A stretch of 6,730 nucleotides of DNA from an uncultured Eubacteriales bacterium (GTDB taxonomy: Bacteria; Bacillota; Clostridia; Oscillospirales; CAG-272): NCBI GenBank assembly GCA_900552255.1, contig URZF01000087.1:1-6730 (forward strand), written 5' to 3'. The notes beneath the pieces are model-generated. The model saw nothing but the letters and a program-made list of their open reading frames with translations, was not told where the DNA came from and ran no database searches. Both the position numbers and the translations under genes were made by a program. Shown one piece after another: positions 5,870 through 6,730 of this stretch. How positions within the stretch are numbered: the stretch's first letter is position 1; the number at the start of each line of letters is the position of its first letter.

Positions 5870-6730
5870 ATGGAATATGTAACCTTATCAAACGGCGTAA
5901 AAATGCCGATACTCGGCTACGGCGTTTATCAGATCACGAAGGACGAATGTGAGCGCTGCGTCATGGACGCGCTGGAGGTCGGCTATCGGCATATCGACAC
6001 GGCGCAGGCCTATTTCAATGAAGAAGAAGTCGGTTCCGCAATTCGGAAGTCCGGGGTGCCTCGGGAGGAAGTTTTCTTAACCACCAAGGTTTGGCTGGAG
6101 CATTACGGCGAGGAGAACGCCTATGCTTCCGTGCTGGAATCCATGAGAAAGCTCCAAACGGATTACATCGATCTTGTCCTGCTGCATCAGCCGTTCGGCG
6201 ATGCCTATGGCGCATGGCGGGCGTTGGAAAAGCTCTATGAGGCGGGCAGAATACGCGCCGTCGGCATCTCCAATTTCTACGCCGACCGCATGGTGGAATT
6301 TGCAAACTTCAACCGCATACGCCCGATGGTCAATCAAGTGGAAACGCATCCTTTCAATCAGCAGACGGAGGCGATGGAATGGATGAAAAAGTATGATATT
6401 CAGATCGAGGCGTGGGCGCCTTTCGGAGAGGGACGCGGCGGTCTGTTTGAAAATCCGGTGCTCACCGAGATTGGTGCGCGGTATGGAAAAACCGCGGCGC
6501 AGGTCATGCTGCGCTGGCATATCCAGCGGGGCGTCGTCGTCATTCCGAAATCCACGCATATCGAGCGTATGGAGGAAAATTTCAATGTGTTCAATTTTGC
6601 TTTGTCGGCGGAGGATATGAACGCCATTTCCGCGCTGGACAAAAAGACCAGCTCGTTTTTCTCCCATACCGATCCCGCCATGGTGGAGTGGTTTGTACAG
6701 CTGGTAGAAAATCGCAAGCACCATCACGAC
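5870..6730 (+). CDS. Aldo/keto reductase (3' end beyond window)
   Basis: 287 codons are visible and stay open to the window edge; family members are about this length or slightly longer, so only a short tail is missing. The protein is a (beta/alpha)8-barrel NADPH-dependent oxidoreductase that reduces aldehydes and ketones to alcohols. The catalytic tetrad is intact: Asp43 (GYRHIDTA), Tyr48 (QAYFNEE), Lys73 (LTTKVW) and His106 (LLHQPFG). The signature VGISNFY is at 131-137, and the cofactor-phosphate site is IPKSTHIERMEENFNVF (225-241). It resembles the AKR5-type group that includes bacterial diketogluconate and methylglyoxal reductases, but the substrate is uncertain. GGAGG at 5858-5862 lies 7 bases before ATG 5870, which supports this start over the in-frame ATG at 5780. 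It follows the flavodoxin operon in the same direction after a 276-bp gap and may have its own promoter. Confidence 0.95.
   Translation, partial: MEYVTLSNGVKMPILGYGVYQITKDECERCVMDALEVGYRHIDTAQAYFNEEEVGSAIRKSGVPREEVFLTTKVWLEHYGEENAYASVLESMRKLQTDYIDLVLLHQPFGDAYGAWRALEKLYEAGRIRAVGISNFYADRMVEFANFNRIRPMVNQVETHPFNQQTEAMEWMKKYDIQIEAWAPFGEGRGGLFENPVLTEIGARYGKTAAQVMLRWHIQRGVVVIPKSTHIERMEENFNVFNFALSAEDMNAISALDKKTSSFFSHTDPAMVEWFVQLVENRKHHHD

Overview
The window looks like a chromosomal segment from an anaerobic Clostridia-type Firmicute of moderate GC content. I infer this from the strong GGAGG ribosome binding sites, short intergenic gaps, a single-pass HtrA-type protease with a cytosolic lysine-rich tail, and several small flavodoxin-fold proteins of the kind common in Lachnospiraceae and Oscillospiraceae. 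The species cannot be named from the sequence. I see no mobile element, CRISPR array, tRNA or rRNA.

Left part (1-1927): the window opens inside a leftward GNAT-family acetyltransferase gene, of which only the N-terminal 75 codons are present and which probably begins at a TTG codon. A 246-bp divergent intergenic region separates it from a complete, rightward, membrane-anchored HtrA/DegP-like serine protease with one PDZ domain.

Middle (1928-3118): the protease gene converges with a leftward LysR-type regulator gene. Between them is a strong bidirectional hairpin terminator, nested in a longer set of inverted repeats. The 118-bp region upstream of the regulator is the divergent control region of the next operon. 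It holds a 19-bp palindrome about 65 bp upstream of the start site predicted from an extended -10 element, which is a classic LysR-type layout.

Right part (3119-6730): a tightly packed rightward operon encodes three different flavodoxin-fold proteins (the middle one a predicted lipoprotein), a small cupin, and a carboxymuconolactone-decarboxylase-like protein without cysteines. After an unusual 276-bp gap comes an aldo/keto reductase cut by the window edge. The gene content suggests a LysR-controlled module that handles reactive carbonyls, quinones or similar redox-active compounds, with FMN electron carriers inside the cell and at its surface. This role is inferred from families and context. 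None of the proteins reveals its substrate.
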